Part shown: positions 15,931 to 23,548 of the stretch, one piece after another
Layout: each line of letters begins with the position of its first letter
Numbering within the stretch: position 1 is the first letter of the stretch
DNA from: Streptomyces canus
GTDB taxonomy: Bacteria; Actinomycetota; Actinomycetes; Streptomycetales; Streptomycetaceae
NCBI RefSeq assembly: GCF_030815415.1
Contig: NZ_JAUSWW010000001.1
Span: 5,456,001-5,520,000, forward strand
Direction of reading: 5' to 3'
Length of the DNA stretch: 64,000 nt
The notes under the pieces: model-generated
The model's database searches: none
What the model was told of the DNA's origin: nothing
The model's input: the letters and a program-made list of their open reading frames with translations, nothing else
Translations under genes and position numbers: made by a program

Positions 15931-16739
15931 CATGGCATGTGGCCGAAGAGGATCTACGGGCCTATGCGCAGGGTGAGCTGACGCCCCCGCTGCTCTGGTC
16001 CGCCGACACACACCTCGTCTCCTGTGCGCGGTGCCGGGAGGTGCTCGCCTCCGTCGGGCCTTCCGTGGACGCCGGCTGGGAGCGCCTCGACGCCGAACTC
16101 GACGCGCCCAAGCGGGGGCTGTTCGAGGGACTGCTGGTGCGGCTCGGGGTCGCCGACCACACCGCGCGGCTGCTCGCGGCGACCCCGGTGCTGCGCCGGT
16201 CGTGGCTGGCGGCGGTGGTGTTCGTGCTGGCGACGACGGTGGGGGCGGTGTACTCGGCGGACTCGCCGACGCTGTTCCTCGCCCTCGCCCCGCTGCTGCC
16301 GCTCGCGGGTGTGGCACTGGCGTACGGGCCCGCGCTGGACCCGACGTACGAGATGGCGGTCGTCAGTCCGGTGCACGGATTCCGGTTGCTGATGATCCGT
16401 ACCGTCGCCGTGCTCACCACCGTCCTCGGCCTCAACGGCCTGGCGACGCTCGCGCTCCCCGTCTACGGCCTGCGCGCCCTGGCCTGGCTGCTGCCCGCGC
16501 TCGCCCTCACCGCGACCGGCCTCGCGCTGACCCCCCGGCTGGGCCCGGTCCTCGCGCCGTCCCTCGTCGGCGGGGTGTGGGTCGCGCTGCTGATCGTCGC
16601 GGACGCGAGCGGTGACGGGCCGCTCGTGCCGTTCACCGCGGCGGGCCAGGGTGCCGCCGCCGCAGTCGCCGCACTCGCGGTCGGACTGCTCTACCTCGCA
16701 CGTGACCGTTTCGACGTCTCCCACAGGAGTGCCGTATGA
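15927..16739 (+). CDS. Membrane-anchored zinc-finger anti-sigma factor (zf-HC2)
   Basis: 270 aa. The N-terminal ZAS-type motif is H-x3-C-x2-C (THLVSCARCREVL, residues about 27-40), preceded by EEDLRAYAQGELT. It is followed by about six hydrophobic segments from residue 85 on, far more than the single helix of classical RsrA/RsiW-like proteins. It should bind the ECF sigma encoded just upstream and release it on a signal sensed in or through the membrane. It overlaps the next ABC ATPase gene by 4 bp, so the anti-sigma may also sense the transporter's state. Confidence 0.85.
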   Translation: MTWHVAEEDLRAYAQGELTPPLLWSADTHLVSCARCREVLASVGPSVDAGWERLDAELDAPKRGLFEGLLVRLGVADHTARLLAATPVLRRSWLAAVVFVLATTVGAVYSADSPTLFLALAPLLPLAGVALAYGPALDPTYEMAVVSPVHGFRLLMIRTVAVLTTVLGLNGLATLALPVYGLRALAWLLPALALTATGLALTPRLGPVLAPSLVGGVWVALLIVADASGDGPLVPFTAAGQGAAAAVAALAVGLLYLARDRFDVSHRSAV

Positions 16740-17596
16740 CACCCACCGTCTCCGCCTCGGGGCTCAGCCTCCACTACGGCGGAACACGCGCCCTGGACGA
16801 CGTGTCGCTGCGGCTGACGCGGGGCGTCACCGGACTGCTCGGTCCCAACGGGGCGGGAAAAACCACCCTGTTGCGGGTGCTGGCCACCGCCGTGCCCGCC
16901 GACCGGGGCGCCTTCACCGTGCTCGGACACGACCCGGGCACCACCCGCGGGCGGCAGGAGGTGCGGCGCCGGCTCGGCTATCTGCCCCAGACCCCCGGCT
17001 TCCACCCGGACTTCACGGCCTTCGAGTTCGTCGACTACGTGGCGATCCTGAAGGAGCTGACGGATCGCGCCGCCCGCCACCGTGAGGTGCGCCGGGTGCT
17101 GGACGAGGTCGACCTGGGCGAGGTGCGCGCCAAGCGCATCAAGAAGCTGTCCGGAGGCATGCGGCAGCGGGTCGCGCTGGCCGCGGCGCTCGTCGGCGAC
17201 CCGGGCCTCCTCGTCCTGGACGAACCGACGGTCGGCCTCGACCCCGAACAGCGCATGCGGTTCCGTGAGTTGATCGCCCGGGCGGGCGAAGGGCGGACGG
17301 TCCTGCTGTCCACCCACCAGACGGAGGACGTGGCGATGCTCTGCCACCGGGTCGTGGTGATGGCGACCGGCGGAGTGCGCTTCGACGGCACCCCCGCCGA
17401 ACTGACCGCGCGGGCCGCAGGACGGGTGTGGAGCAGTACGGAACGCGACCCGGGAGCGAAGGCGGGGTGGCGCACCGGCACGGGCTCCTTCCGCAACGTG
17501 GGGGACCCGCCCGCCGGTGCCGAACTCCTCGAACCCACCCTGGAGGACGGCTACCTGCTGACCCTCGACGGCGCGGGCGCGGAGGTGGCGGCATGA
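16736..17596 (+). CDS. ABC transporter ATP-binding protein
   Basis: 286 aa. Walker A LLGPNGAGKTT is near residue 38, the signature KLSGGMRQRVALAAALV near residue 137 and Walker B LLVLDEPTVGLDPEQ near residue 158; the H-loop is VLLSTHQTEDV. It is coupled by 4-bp overlaps to the anti-sigma gene before it and the membrane protein after it. The type is that of ABC-2 exporters, with the downstream membrane protein as the likely permease. Substrate unknown. Confidence 0.92.
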   Translation: MTPTVSASGLSLHYGGTRALDDVSLRLTRGVTGLLGPNGAGKTTLLRVLATAVPADRGAFTVLGHDPGTTRGRQEVRRRLGYLPQTPGFHPDFTAFEFVDYVAILKELTDRAARHREVRRVLDEVDLGEVRAKRIKKLSGGMRQRVALAAALVGDPGLLVLDEPTVGLDPEQRMRFRELIARAGEGRTVLLSTHQTEDVAMLCHRVVVMATGGVRFDGTPAELTARAAGRVWSSTERDPGAKAGWRTGTGSFRNVGDPPAGAELLEPTLEDGYLLTLDGAGAEVAA

Positions 17597-19110
17597 GCGC
17601 GGTGATGGAGGCGGCCCCGCCCGCCGAGCGGACCGCGTCACGGGACTCCTGGACCGCGGTGTTCGCCCTCGCCCGATTCGAGGCGCGTCGACTGCTGATG
17701 AGCCTTCCGGTGATCGTCGGCTTCCTGGTCTACGTCGCCTGGATCGTGTGGAACGCCCAGGACTACGCGGACGGCTATCCGGCCCTGCAGAACGTCGACC
17801 GTGCCACACAGGGCGGGCCGCTGCTGGTCGGCCTCGCGGTGCTGCTGGCCGTGAACCAGGCGGTGCTGCGATCCGGGCGGCGGGACACGGAACGCCACTT
17901 CGGGGTGCTGGTGATGGGGGCGGGGCGGCGTACGGCGGCGCATCTGCTGTCCGTCGGGCCGGCCGTCCTGCTCACCGCGGTCTGCGTGACGGGACAGTTC
18001 GGCTGGGAGGCCCTCAAGTCCGGTGCCCTCGGGCACGGTTCGGTCGGCGAGCTGCTGGTGGGGCCGCTGACGGTGCTGCTGTTCGGGGCGGTCGGCGTGC
18101 TGATGGCCCGGCTGGTGGCCTCGACCTTCGCGGCTCCGCTGCTGTTGGTGGTCTTCCTGTTCCTCTTCGTGCTCGGCACGGGGCTGGGAGGCGAAGGCGG
18201 CTGGGTCCGCTGGCTGTACCCGGTGGTGGGCGAGATGAGCAACGACACCCTGCCCTCCGACCTGATCGGCCGCCCCGCCCTCTGGCACGCCGTCTATCTC
18301 GCCGGCCTCGGGCTGAGCCTGGCGCTGCTCGCGGTGCTGCTGGGCGGCGGTCGTGCGCGGTCCGCACGGGCCCTGTTCGTCGGAGCGCTGGCCCTGACGG
18401 TCCTGGGCGGGACCGCCCAGGCACAGGGAGTGCCGGCGAAGACGACGGCGGCGCGGGAGCGGGTGACGTTCCACCCCGAGCAGGTGCAGACATGCGTGGA
18501 GCGGGGCGGATCGCGGTACTGCGCCTTCCCGGAGTGGCGGGGCCGCACAGCGGACTGGGCCTCGGTCGTGGACCAGGTGCAGTCCCTGGCGGGCGGCACG
18601 GCACACGACCAGCGACTTCTCGTCCGCCAGCGGATAGACGCCACCTACGGCCTCGACGGCGACGCGGCGATCCCCCCGTCCAAGGCCGCCCACCAGGTGA
18701 CGGTCGGCACGAACTGGGGCGGCAACCGCGTCCCCGAGTTCTCGGCCGCCGTCGCCGCCGTACTGATCGCGGGCGACGAGAACGCGGCGGGCGAACTGTG
18801 CGACGGCCGCATGGTCACCCTCATGTGGATCGCCCTGGCCTGGGAGTCCGACCCGATCACCCAGTTGAGGCGCGTCCGCCTCGACGACAGTGTGACCGGC
18901 TCGGCGATCGTGCTGTCCCCGACGAACTCGATGTCGATGACGGAGGGACAGACGACGGTGGTCCGCGAGTTGCTGGAGCGGCCGCGGGGCGAGATCGAGG
19001 CGAAGGTGAAGTCTCGGTGGTCGGAACTGACCGCACCGAAGGTGACGACCGCCCGGGTGGCCGAACTGCTCGGCTTGGACGCCAAGGTGAAGGCCGACTC
19101 GTGTGACTGA
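17593..19110 (+). CDS. ABC-2-type membrane protein with large extracytoplasmic C-terminal domain
   Basis: 505 aa from ATG 17593, which overlaps the ATPase stop. Residues about 25-280 contain six to seven membrane segments with an ABC-2 permease look. After that comes a soluble region of about 225 residues with three cysteines (TCVERGGSRYCAF, AGELCDG) and a final Cys near the C-terminus (ADSCD). I do not recognise the soluble domain. As partner of the preceding ATPase it may be an exporter with an external sensing domain, which would fit control by the operon's own sigma/anti-sigma pair. Confidence 0.8.
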   Translation: MSAVMEAAPPAERTASRDSWTAVFALARFEARRLLMSLPVIVGFLVYVAWIVWNAQDYADGYPALQNVDRATQGGPLLVGLAVLLAVNQAVLRSGRRDTERHFGVLVMGAGRRTAAHLLSVGPAVLLTAVCVTGQFGWEALKSGALGHGSVGELLVGPLTVLLFGAVGVLMARLVASTFAAPLLLVVFLFLFVLGTGLGGEGGWVRWLYPVVGEMSNDTLPSDLIGRPALWHAVYLAGLGLSLALLAVLLGGGRARSARALFVGALALTVLGGTAQAQGVPAKTTAARERVTFHPEQVQTCVERGGSRYCAFPEWRGRTADWASVVDQVQSLAGGTAHDQRLLVRQRIDATYGLDGDAAIPPSKAAHQVTVGTNWGGNRVPEFSAAVAAVLIAGDENAAGELCDGRMVTLMWIALAWESDPITQLRRVRLDDSVTGSAIVLSPTNSMSMTEGQTTVVRELLERPRGEIEAKVKSRWSELTAPKVTTARVAELLGLDAKVKADSCD

Positions 19111-19834
19111 CACGGGCGCCGGCGTTCGAGTGGAGAGGGCGGAGAGGGTGGGGATGAGCGGGGCCGGGGAGGCGCGGGTGCGGAGTGCGGCGGTGTGGCG
19201 GGTGTTGCCGGGTCCCGTTCTGCGGACCTTGCCGTGGCGGGCGTTGGGGGCCGCCGGGGGTGTGGGGCTGTTGCTCGCGGGGGCGGCGCGGTGGCTCATC
19301 GACGGGGACGAGTGGCTGGCGCTGAATCTGCTGCGGGCGACCGCGCTGGCCTTCGCGCTGGGCCTGGCGTTCCTCCTGGACGACCCGGCCCGCGAGACCA
19401 CCGCTTCGGTGCCGACGACGCGTCCGCTCCGGCAGGCGCTGCGGGTGGCGATGGTCGCCCCGTTCCTGGCGCTGGCGTGGACGGTGGCGATGCTCCTCGT
19501 GCCGGGTGAGATACGTCCTCCCGTGGGCGATGTCACGCTGGAGGCCGCCGCGACCTCTGTGCTCGCCCTGGCGGCGGCCGCTGTCGCCGTGCGGTTCAAC
19601 GAGGCGTCGGAGCCGGGGCAGGCGGTGGCCGCGGCGGTACTCACCTCGGCGGTCGTGTTGCCGCTGGCGCTGCCGGGGCGGTGGGCGATGTTCGTGGCGG
19701 TGCGGGACGAGCGGTGGGCGGCGTCCCATGAGCGGTGGGTGTGGGTGCTGGTGGGGGCGGCGGTGGTGTGGGCGGCGTGCGGGCCGGAGCGGTTGAGACG
19801 GCGAGCGCTGCGGGACGGTCCGTCGGGCGCGTGA
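19103..19834 (+). CDS. Polytopic membrane protein of unknown function
   Basis: 243 aa, starting at GTG 19103, which overlaps the previous gene by 8 bp. About six hydrophobic helices are spread from residue 45 to 235 (for example AAGGVGLLLAGAARWLI and WVWVLVGAAVVWAACG). No enzymatic motif. Last gene of the sigma/anti-sigma/ABC operon and probably a second membrane subunit of that transporter. Confidence 0.75.
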   Translation: MTDTGAGVRVERAERVGMSGAGEARVRSAAVWRVLPGPVLRTLPWRALGAAGGVGLLLAGAARWLIDGDEWLALNLLRATALAFALGLAFLLDDPARETTASVPTTRPLRQALRVAMVAPFLALAWTVAMLLVPGEIRPPVGDVTLEAAATSVLALAAAAVAVRFNEASEPGQAVAAAVLTSAVVLPLALPGRWAMFVAVRDERWAASHERWVWVLVGAAVVWAACGPERLRRRALRDGPSGA

Positions 19835-19851
19835 TCTCGCCCCCCTGTCGG

Positions 19852-19889
19852 CCCTGAAGGGGCCTCGTCCTCAAACGCCGGACGGGCTG
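19852..19889 (+). repeat. Dispersed intergenic repeat, family B, copy 1 (left arm of a large palindrome)
   Basis: The block ccctgaaggggcctcgtcct followed by caaacgccggacgggctg recurs nearly unchanged at 39807-39842. Here its second half is also mirrored by 19917-19936 (ccagcccctccggcgtttgc), giving a long imperfect hairpin between convergent genes. It is followed by further stems at 19947-19967 and 19981-19994. Confidence 0.75.
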
Positions 19890-19946
19890 AGTTGCACGGA
19901 CCGGCGTCAGTGAATCCAGCCCCTCCGGCGTTTGCGGAGCGGGGGT

Positions 19947-19967
19947 CCAGGGGGCGGCGCCCCCTGG
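19947..19967. terminator. 9-bp perfect hairpin between convergent genes
   Basis: Stem 19947-19955 / 19959-19967 with a 3-nt loop, no T-tract. Together with the family B palindrome it fills the gap between the end of the membrane-protein gene (19834) and the end of mshD (20055). A bidirectional termination zone is the simplest reading. Confidence 0.6.
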
Positions 19968-20054
19968 GAGCGGGGTCGAAGGGGCGGCAGCCCCTGGAGG
20001 AGGGGACGGGTAGGGGCGGCGGGGGCGAAAACCGCCCGGCGCGCACCCCCGGCC

Positions 20055-20981
20055 TCACGTCTCCGTGCGGTACATCAGGTCCGTCTCATGCGTCACGAAC
20101 CCGAGCCGCTCGTACACCGACACCGCCGCCTTGTTGTCCGCGTCGACGTACAGCATCGCCGTGGGCAACCCCTGCCCCGCCAGATGCCGCAGGCCGATCG
20201 TGGTGAGGGACTTGCCGAGCCCCCCACCCTGCGCACCCGGCTTCACACCGAGGACATAGACCTCGCCCAGCTGCTCCGTGGCGTGGACCTTGGTCCAGTG
20301 GAAGCCGATCAACTCGTCGCCGCGGAAGGCGAGGAAGAACCCGGACGGATCGAACCAGGGCTCGGCCATGCGCGCGTCGAGGTCGCGCTGGACGAGGGAG
20401 CCCTGCTCGGGATGGTGGGCGAAGGCGGCGGCGTTGACGGCGAGCCAGGCCGTGTCGTCCTGGCCGGGGACGAAGGTGCGTACCGTCACGCCCTCCGGGA
20501 GGACGGGGTCGGGCAGCTCGAGGCCCGTCAACGGCCGCCGCATCTGCCGCAGCTCGCGGAACAGGGTCAGACCGAGGACCTGGGCGAGATGCCGGGCCGC
20601 GGAGTGGCCGCCGTGGGCCCACACCCGCAGCCGCTTGCCGGACGCGGCGAGGAGGGCGGAGCCCAGCGCCCGGCCGTGGCCGTGACCGCGGTGCGCGGGA
20701 TGGACGACCAGTTCCGCGGCCGGCGCCTCCACCGGGTCGGTGTCCTCCAGTTGGGCGTAGCCGACGAGCTGGTCGTCGAGGGTCAGCAGCAGATGGGACA
20801 CTCCCTCGCGCGCGCCACCGCGCAGCTGCAGCCGCCCCTGCTCCGACACCGCCTGCTGCCCGTCGCTGCGCACGGCCTCCGCGAGGAGCGCCAGCACCGC
20901 TTCGGTCCGGTCAGGAGAGAGCGCCGAGTAGGTGTCGATCGAGCGGGAAGTGCCATGCCGTGCGGTGTCGTCGCTGGTCAT
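20055..20981 (-). CDS. mshD: Mycothiol synthase MshD
   Basis: 308 aa, start placed at ATG 20981 (MTSDDTARHG); the ATG at 21011 adds ten residues of no merit. It acetylates Cys-GlcN-inositol with acetyl-CoA, the last step of mycothiol biosynthesis in actinomycetes. Two tandem GNAT domains are visible: the first around residues 20-140 with VHPAHRGHGHGRALG, the second from about 155 with LGVKPGAQGGGLGKSLTTIG and ending in YVDADNKAAVSVYERLGF. Cytoplasmic. In S. coelicolor mshD also lies next to the 5'-nucleotidase gene. Confidence 0.95.
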   Translation of the reverse strand: MTSDDTARHGTSRSIDTYSALSPDRTEAVLALLAEAVRSDGQQAVSEQGRLQLRGGAREGVSHLLLTLDDQLVGYAQLEDTDPVEAPAAELVVHPAHRGHGHGRALGSALLAASGKRLRVWAHGGHSAARHLAQVLGLTLFRELRQMRRPLTGLELPDPVLPEGVTVRTFVPGQDDTAWLAVNAAAFAHHPEQGSLVQRDLDARMAEPWFDPSGFFLAFRGDELIGFHWTKVHATEQLGEVYVLGVKPGAQGGGLGKSLTTIGLRHLAGQGLPTAMLYVDADNKAAVSVYERLGFVTHETDLMYRTET

Positions 20982-21039
20982 GCGTATGAGGGTACGGGGA
21001 GGACCCCGCAAAGTGGCGGCAAAGGAAAGGGCAAAGGGA

Positions 21040-21058
21040 AACCAGGATGTAACCAGGA
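21040..21058. promoter_or_regulatory. Direct repeat with 11-nt period upstream of the 5'-nucleotidase gene (possible PhoP site)
   Basis: aaccagga occurs at 21040-21047 and again at 21051-21058, an 11-nt period. Read on the minus strand it gives GTTACATCCTG followed by GTTTCCCTTTG. This spacing matches PhoP direct-repeat units, but the bases differ from the consensus beyond the GTT. The nucleotidase is a plausible phosphate-regulon member. Tentative. Confidence 0.3.
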
Positions 21059-21139
21059 AACCCCTGTCGCGCTACGCGCGTTGACTCTAGGCTGCGCCGG
21101 ACGGGGCCCACGTGATTCAGACATCCCACAGGGGGGCGT

Positions 21140-22948
21140 ATGCCAGCCATATCCCAGCCGCACCATCGCCGCAGACGGACCGTCCGTCTCCTTGCCGCAG
21201 CCGCCGGTCTCGCGACCGTCGGCGCTCTCGCCGCCGCGCTGCCCTCGACGGCCGCGGCGGGCGAGTCGGGCAAGTCGGGTGGTAAGGCGCCCAGTCGTTA
21301 CCAGGACGTGCAGCTGCTGTCCTTCAACGACCTGCACGGCAACCTGGAGCCGCCGTCCGGTTCGTCCGGTCGGGTGACCGAACTCCAGGCGGACGGCACG
21401 ACGAAGACCATCGACGCCGGTGGTGTCGAGTACCTCGCCACGCACCTGCGCGAGGCGCGTGCGGGCAACAAGTACTCCATCACCGCCGCCGGCGGCGACA
21501 TGGTCGGTGCTTCTCCGCTCATTTCGGGACTTTTCCACGACGAGCCGACCATCGAGGCGCTCAACGGCCTCGACCTGGACGTCACCTCCGTCGGCAACCA
21601 CGAGTTCGACGAGGGCGCCAAGGAACTGGCCCGTCTGCAGAAGGGCGGCTGTCACCCGACCGCCGGCTGCTACACGGACGAGGAGTTCGAGGGGGCGAAC
21701 TTCCCCTACCTGGCGGCCAACGTCCTGAACGAGAAGACCGGCAAGCCGATCCTCAAGCCCTACTGGGTGTGGAAGAAGAACGGCGTCAAGGTCGGCTTCA
21801 TCGGCGTCACCCTGGAGGACACCCCGGGCGTCGTCTCCGCGGAGGGCGTCAAGGGCCTGAAGTTCAAGGACGAGGTCGAGACGATCAACAAGTACGCCAA
21901 GGAGCTCCAGCGCCAGGGCGTGAAGTCGATCGTGGCCCTCATCCACGAGGGCGGGGCCCCGGCCTCGGCCTCGTACAACTACGACTGCGACGCCCCGGGC
22001 GCCGGCGACGGCATCTCCGGCCCGATCGTGGACATCGCCAAGAACATCACCCCGCAGGTCGACGCGCTGGTGACGGGTCACACCCACGCCGCCTACGCCT
22101 GCACCATCAACGACCCGGCGGGCAACCCGCGCACGGTCACCTCGGCCGCGTCCTTCGGCCGTCTCTACACGGACACCACGCTGACGTACGACCGGTGGAC
22201 GGGTGACATCGCCCGTACGGCCGTGAAGTCGGCGAACCACGTGGTCACCCGGACGGTCGCCAAGGCGACGGACATGACCGAGCTGATCAGCCGGTGGAAC
22301 ACCCTCGCGGCGCCCATCGGCAACCGCGCGATCGGCTACATCTCCGCCGACATCCCGTCCACCGGCACCGAGTCCCCGATGGGTGACCTCATCGCCGACG
22401 CGCAGCTCGCCTACGGCAAGCAGCTCGACCCGGAGACCGACCTCGCGCTGATGAACCCGGGCGGTGTGCGGGCCGGCCTCACCTATGTGGCCAAGGGGGC
22501 CGAGGGCGACGGCGTGGTGACCTACGCCGAGGGCTTCACCGTGCAGCCGTTCTCCAACACCGTGAACCTTCAGGACTTCACCGGCGCCCAGCTGATCAAG
22601 GTCCTCCAGGAGCAGGTGAGCGGCAGCAACGCGGCCTCGCCGAAGATCCTTCAGCCCTCGTCGGGCCTGACGTACACGCTGGACCTCACGAAGACCGGCG
22701 CCGACCGGATCGTCGTCGACTCCGTCAAGCTGAACGGCACGGCCATCGACCCGGCGGCCACCTACCGCGTCGCGACCAACAGCTTCCTCGCGGGCGGCGG
22801 CGACGGCATCACCACGCTGGGCCTGGGCACCAACGACCTCGTCGGCACGGACGACCTGGCGGCCCTTGAGCAGTACCTCCTGGCCAACTCCTCGGCCACG
22901 AGCCCGATCGCACCTCCGGCCGCGAACCGGATCACGATCCTGAAGTAG
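21140..22948 (+). CDS. Secreted 5'-nucleotidase / metallophosphoesterase (UshA-like)
   Basis: 602 aa. A twin-basic signal sequence (HHRRRRTVRLLAAAAGL, then AAA cleavage near residue 40) sends it outside the cell. The metallophosphatase core follows with its dimetal ligands: SFNDLHGNLEP near 57, GGDMVGASP near 118, GNHEFDEG near 153 and VTGHTHAAY near 311. The C-terminal nucleotide-binding domain contains MNPGGVRAGLTY near residue 438 and FLAGGGDGIT near 550. It would release phosphate and nucleoside from extracellular nucleotides. A strong terminator follows; the gene is monocistronic and starts 158 bp from the divergent mshD. Confidence 0.93.
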   Translation: MPAISQPHHRRRRTVRLLAAAAGLATVGALAAALPSTAAAGESGKSGGKAPSRYQDVQLLSFNDLHGNLEPPSGSSGRVTELQADGTTKTIDAGGVEYLATHLREARAGNKYSITAAGGDMVGASPLISGLFHDEPTIEALNGLDLDVTSVGNHEFDEGAKELARLQKGGCHPTAGCYTDEEFEGANFPYLAANVLNEKTGKPILKPYWVWKKNGVKVGFIGVTLEDTPGVVSAEGVKGLKFKDEVETINKYAKELQRQGVKSIVALIHEGGAPASASYNYDCDAPGAGDGISGPIVDIAKNITPQVDALVTGHTHAAYACTINDPAGNPRTVTSAASFGRLYTDTTLTYDRWTGDIARTAVKSANHVVTRTVAKATDMTELISRWNTLAAPIGNRAIGYISADIPSTGTESPMGDLIADAQLAYGKQLDPETDLALMNPGGVRAGLTYVAKGAEGDGVVTYAEGFTVQPFSNTVNLQDFTGAQLIKVLQEQVSGSNAASPKILQPSSGLTYTLDLTKTGADRIVVDSVKLNGTAIDPAATYRVATNSFLAGGGDGITTLGLGTNDLVGTDDLAALEQYLLANSSATSPIAPPAANRITILK

Positions 22949-22962
22949 CCCCCTGGGTTGGT

Positions 22963-22999
22963 AAGAGGCGGTCGCGTCATATCGACGCGGCCGCCTCTT
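22963..22999 (+). terminator. Terminator hairpin after the 5'-nucleotidase gene
   Basis: 16-bp stem with one G-T pair (22963-22978 / 22984-22999) and loop atatc, 15 bp after the stop codon. T-richness after it is slight. Confidence 0.8.
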
Positions 23000-23170
23000 C
23001 GCGTATTAAAACCTGTGTGAGTGGCGAATTGGTTCCGGGCGCCGCCTGAAAAATGGTCTCAGCTGCAATTCATCGAGGTCTAAGCGGAATCGGCCTTTTC
23101 CGGGTTTGCGGTCCCGTAGTGTTTTCCATGTCGAAAGCGAACGGCACCGGACAACACAAAGGAGAAGGAA

Positions 23171-23293
23171 ATGAGCTTCCACAAGGTCGCCCCCGTCGCC
23201 AAGAAGGCTCCCAAGCCCGGCCCGGCCCCTAAGAAGAAGGCCCAGGTGAAGAAGGTGACTCCGCGACGACGCCCGGTCTCCCATGAGAACTGA
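23171..23293 (+). CDS. Lys/Pro-rich small peptide 1, tandem pair
   Basis: 40 aa, starting MSFHKVAPVAKK and ending RRRPVSHEN. It has a near-ideal ribosome-binding site (AAGGAGAAGGAA directly before ATG 23171). Nine Lys and four Arg against one Glu make it strongly basic; it is rich in Pro and Ala and has no hydrophobic helix or signal peptide. Its first 12 residues are identical but for Val/Ile to the next gene's product, and the central KP..P.PKKKA segment is also shared, so the two arose by duplication. An ABC exporter gene follows. Possible exported cationic peptide (leaderless bacteriocin or RiPP precursor) or a DNA/RNA-binding peptide like histone tails; no maturation enzyme is seen. Confidence 0.7.
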   Translation: MSFHKVAPVAKKAPKPGPAPKKKAQVKKVTPRRRPVSHEN

Positions 23294-23340
23294 AATAAGC
23301 CCCGCATCATCTGAACCTGATAACTGGAGAGGTAATTCCC

Positions 23341-23466
23341 ATGAGCTTCCACAAGATCGCCCCCGTCGCCAAGAAGAACACCAAGCCCGCCGCCCCGGCC
23401 CCGAAGAAGAAGGCTCCTCAGCAGAAGAAGGCGGCCGCCCGTCCGGTATCCCGCAAGGGCTGCTGA
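23341..23466 (+). CDS. Lys/Pro-rich small peptide 2, tandem pair
   Basis: 41 aa, starting MSFHKIAPVAKK and ending RPVSRKGC, 47 bp after peptide 1. The ribosome-binding site is GGAGAGG, 8 bp before ATG 23341. It has ten Lys and two Arg with no acidic residue at all, and unlike its twin ends in a single Cys that could be lipidated, cyclised or disulfide-linked. The N-terminus and PKKKA core are conserved against peptide 1 while the C-termini diverge. A 17-bp hairpin just after its stop separates it from the ABC exporter gene, suggesting the peptides are made in excess over the transporter. Confidence 0.7.
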   Translation: MSFHKIAPVAKKNTKPAAPAPKKKAPQQKKAAARPVSRKGC

Positions 23467-23476
23467 CGCCGAATCG

Positions 23477-23516
23477 CGAGGCGGGGCCACCGACAGGACT
23501 CGGTGGCCCCGCCTCG
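23477..23516 (+). terminator. 17-bp perfect hairpin between the peptide genes and the ABC exporter gene
   Basis: Arms 23477-23493 and 23500-23516 with loop caggac, no T-tract. It lies 10 bp after peptide 2 and 32 bp before the exporter ATG. As with bacteriocin and lanthipeptide operons, it probably stabilises the short peptide message and limits read-through. Confidence 0.8.
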
Positions 23517-23548
23517 GGCATGTCCGCCCGTACTTCAAGGGAGCAACC

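Noticed and set aside
21050..21095. SigR- or SigE-type promoter before the 5'-nucleotidase gene (GGAAA...GTT)
   Set aside because: The -35 differs from GGAAT/GGAAC and the spacing is at the edge; not convincing.
23006..23521. Minus-strand open frames covering the two small peptide genes
   Set aside because: The plus-strand ORFs have strong ribosome-binding sites, matching N-termini and matching context; the antisense frames have neither.
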